This document shows positions 63,300 through 64,000 of a stretch of DNA of 64,000 nucleotides, piece by piece. The notes beneath the pieces were generated by a model. It was not told where the DNA came from and did not search any database. It saw nothing but the letters and a program-made list of their open reading frames with translations. Numbering within the stretch: position 1 is the first letter of the stretch; each line of letters starts with the position of its first letter. This DNA is from Pterobdella sp. o SKG-2022 (Eukaryota; Annelida; Clitellata; Hirudinida; Piscicolidae): assembly GCA_964035795.1 (NCBI GenBank), contig OZ038320.1, positions 20,664,589 to 20,728,588 on the forward strand, read 5' to 3'. The translations under genes were made by a program, and so were the position numbers.

Positions 63300-63785
63300 A
63301 TGAATTCGACATACTTTCTACACAAAAACTTGTACAAGCAGATCTTGGGTCGACTGTTTATAATCTTTGGCTTTACTGTAATCGTATTTAAAATATTCTA
63401 TTTCATAATCGTATTTGAAATCGTCAATTTTGAAAAAGTTTTTTACTTGATTAGCCATTATTGTATTTTTATATTAATCTATAAAAAGCAAATCATTCGA
63501 AACTTAAAACTCGAAAAAACAATGATGACTGATAAACGTTTGCCATTTCCTTCAAATTCTGCTGTCAGCAGCAAGGACTGTTCCCAATTTTTGAACAATT
63601 TATTCAAAATATTGAAATATCATGAATTGATAGTATTTTTATTAATTCAAAAATATAAAAATTATATACAAGCTTTGGACAAAAAACTTGTCAAAGACTT
63701 GTCTAAGACTCAAAAACATGAGTTTTCATGCCTCACTATTTCGTCACGTTTTTATGGGATCAACAAAGTTCGTATGAAGCGCTAG
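63300..63785 (+). CDS. Doubtful hypothetical ORF
   Basis: ATG at 63300 opens 161 codons ending at 63785. The first half is hydrophobic (Phe/Ile/Tyr-rich, like translated AT-rich DNA). The second half (about codons 75-161) has a more balanced composition with KRLPFPSNSAVSSKDCSQF and DKKLVKDLSKTQKHEFSC. I recognise no family. Either the whole is spurious or only the second half is a real terminal exon with an acceptor inside the ORF. Confidence 0.2.
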   Translation: MNSTYFLHKNLYKQILGRLFIIFGFTVIVFKIFYFIIVFEIVNFEKVFYLISHYCIFILIYKKQIIRNLKLEKTMMTDKRLPFPSNSAVSSKDCSQFLNNLFKILKYHELIVFLLIQKYKNYIQALDKKLVKDLSKTQKHEFSCLTISSRFYGINKVRMKR

Positions 63786-63901
63786 TTTGTATTTGCAAGT
63801 CTTTAATAGTAGATTAACGACATTGTAAATGACCATTTGTCGAAAACTATTTTTGAAAATCCTTTTTGTTTTGGCGTTTCACTTCTTTTTAATACAAATC
63901 G

Positions 63902-64000
63902 TTAAAAGAAGACATCTAAGAAAGCTTTGTTCATAGAGGGTAAAGTGTATGGATAGTCAAAAACCTTCTTTTTACCACCTTTCTTGGCCAACTTTTTAAA
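63902..64000 (-). CDS. C-terminal exon of an unidentified gene, partial
   Basis: On the minus strand the frame is open from the window edge to TAA at 63904-63902. It encodes a basic stretch KKLAKKGGKKKVFDYPYTLP followed by SMNKAFLDVFF. Codon content is clearly less AT-driven than the surrounding DNA. No start or splice site is visible inside the window. I do not recognise the protein. It is convergent with EMX. Confidence 0.5.
   Translation of the reverse strand, partial: FKKLAKKGGKKKVFDYPYTLPSMNKAFLDVFF

Overview
This window looks like nuclear DNA of an invertebrate metazoan. It is strongly AT-rich. Its protein-coding genes are split by GT-AG introns from 56 bp to about 3.4 kb, intergenic stretches are long, and LINE, SINE and LTR-retroelement remnants are common. 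The gene set (KLF zinc fingers, EMX homeobox, AF10 PHD protein, VPS26, MUS81, an LRR receptor-like protein) is animal. I cannot name the species. A 200-base run of N at 2864-3063 is an assembly gap.

Layout. 1-567 (+) is the 3' end of a KLF-family gene. 2832-8817 holds three degenerate LINEs, all minus strand. 8818-15509 is AT-rich with no gene I can support. 15510-18165 (+) is an intronless-CDS leucine-rich-repeat membrane protein with a leader containing three short uORFs. 18166-23797 is mostly empty but contains a 116-bp-armed perfect palindrome inside an old LINE fragment. 23798-32757 (-) is a 17-exon MUS81 endonuclease gene, rebuilt exon by exon; its sixth intron is full of nested LINEs and one intron carries a SINE. 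33680-37375 contains a longer LINE (-) and the tail of another LINE type (+). 37756-44750 (+) is a 14-exon AF10/AF17 (MLLT10/MLLT6) orthologue with both PHD modules and the DOT1L-binding OM-LZ segment. 46690-50880 is a LINE scrap followed by a Ty3/Gypsy-like element that lacks its RT, carries a nested LINE, and ends in an LTR-like segment with heat-shock-element motifs. 52559-55156 (+) is VPS26 (retromer) in 10 exons with a long polar tail. 60897-62989 (+) is an EMX/ems homeobox gene in three exons with the homeobox intron between homeodomain positions 44 and 45. 63300-63785 is a doubtful ORF, and 63902-64000 (-) is the last exon of an unidentified gene.

The genes do not form an operon or one pathway. 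KLF and EMX are DNA-binding regulators, AF10 is a chromatin factor acting with DOT1L, MUS81 resolves DNA junctions in the nucleus, VPS26 sorts endosomal cargo, and the LRR protein is probably at the cell surface. MUS81 and AF10 are head to head across about 5 kb that is mostly LINE sequence. AF10, VPS26 and EMX are co-oriented. Gene models rest on splice-site phase agreement across every junction and on remembered family motifs, not on transcript data.
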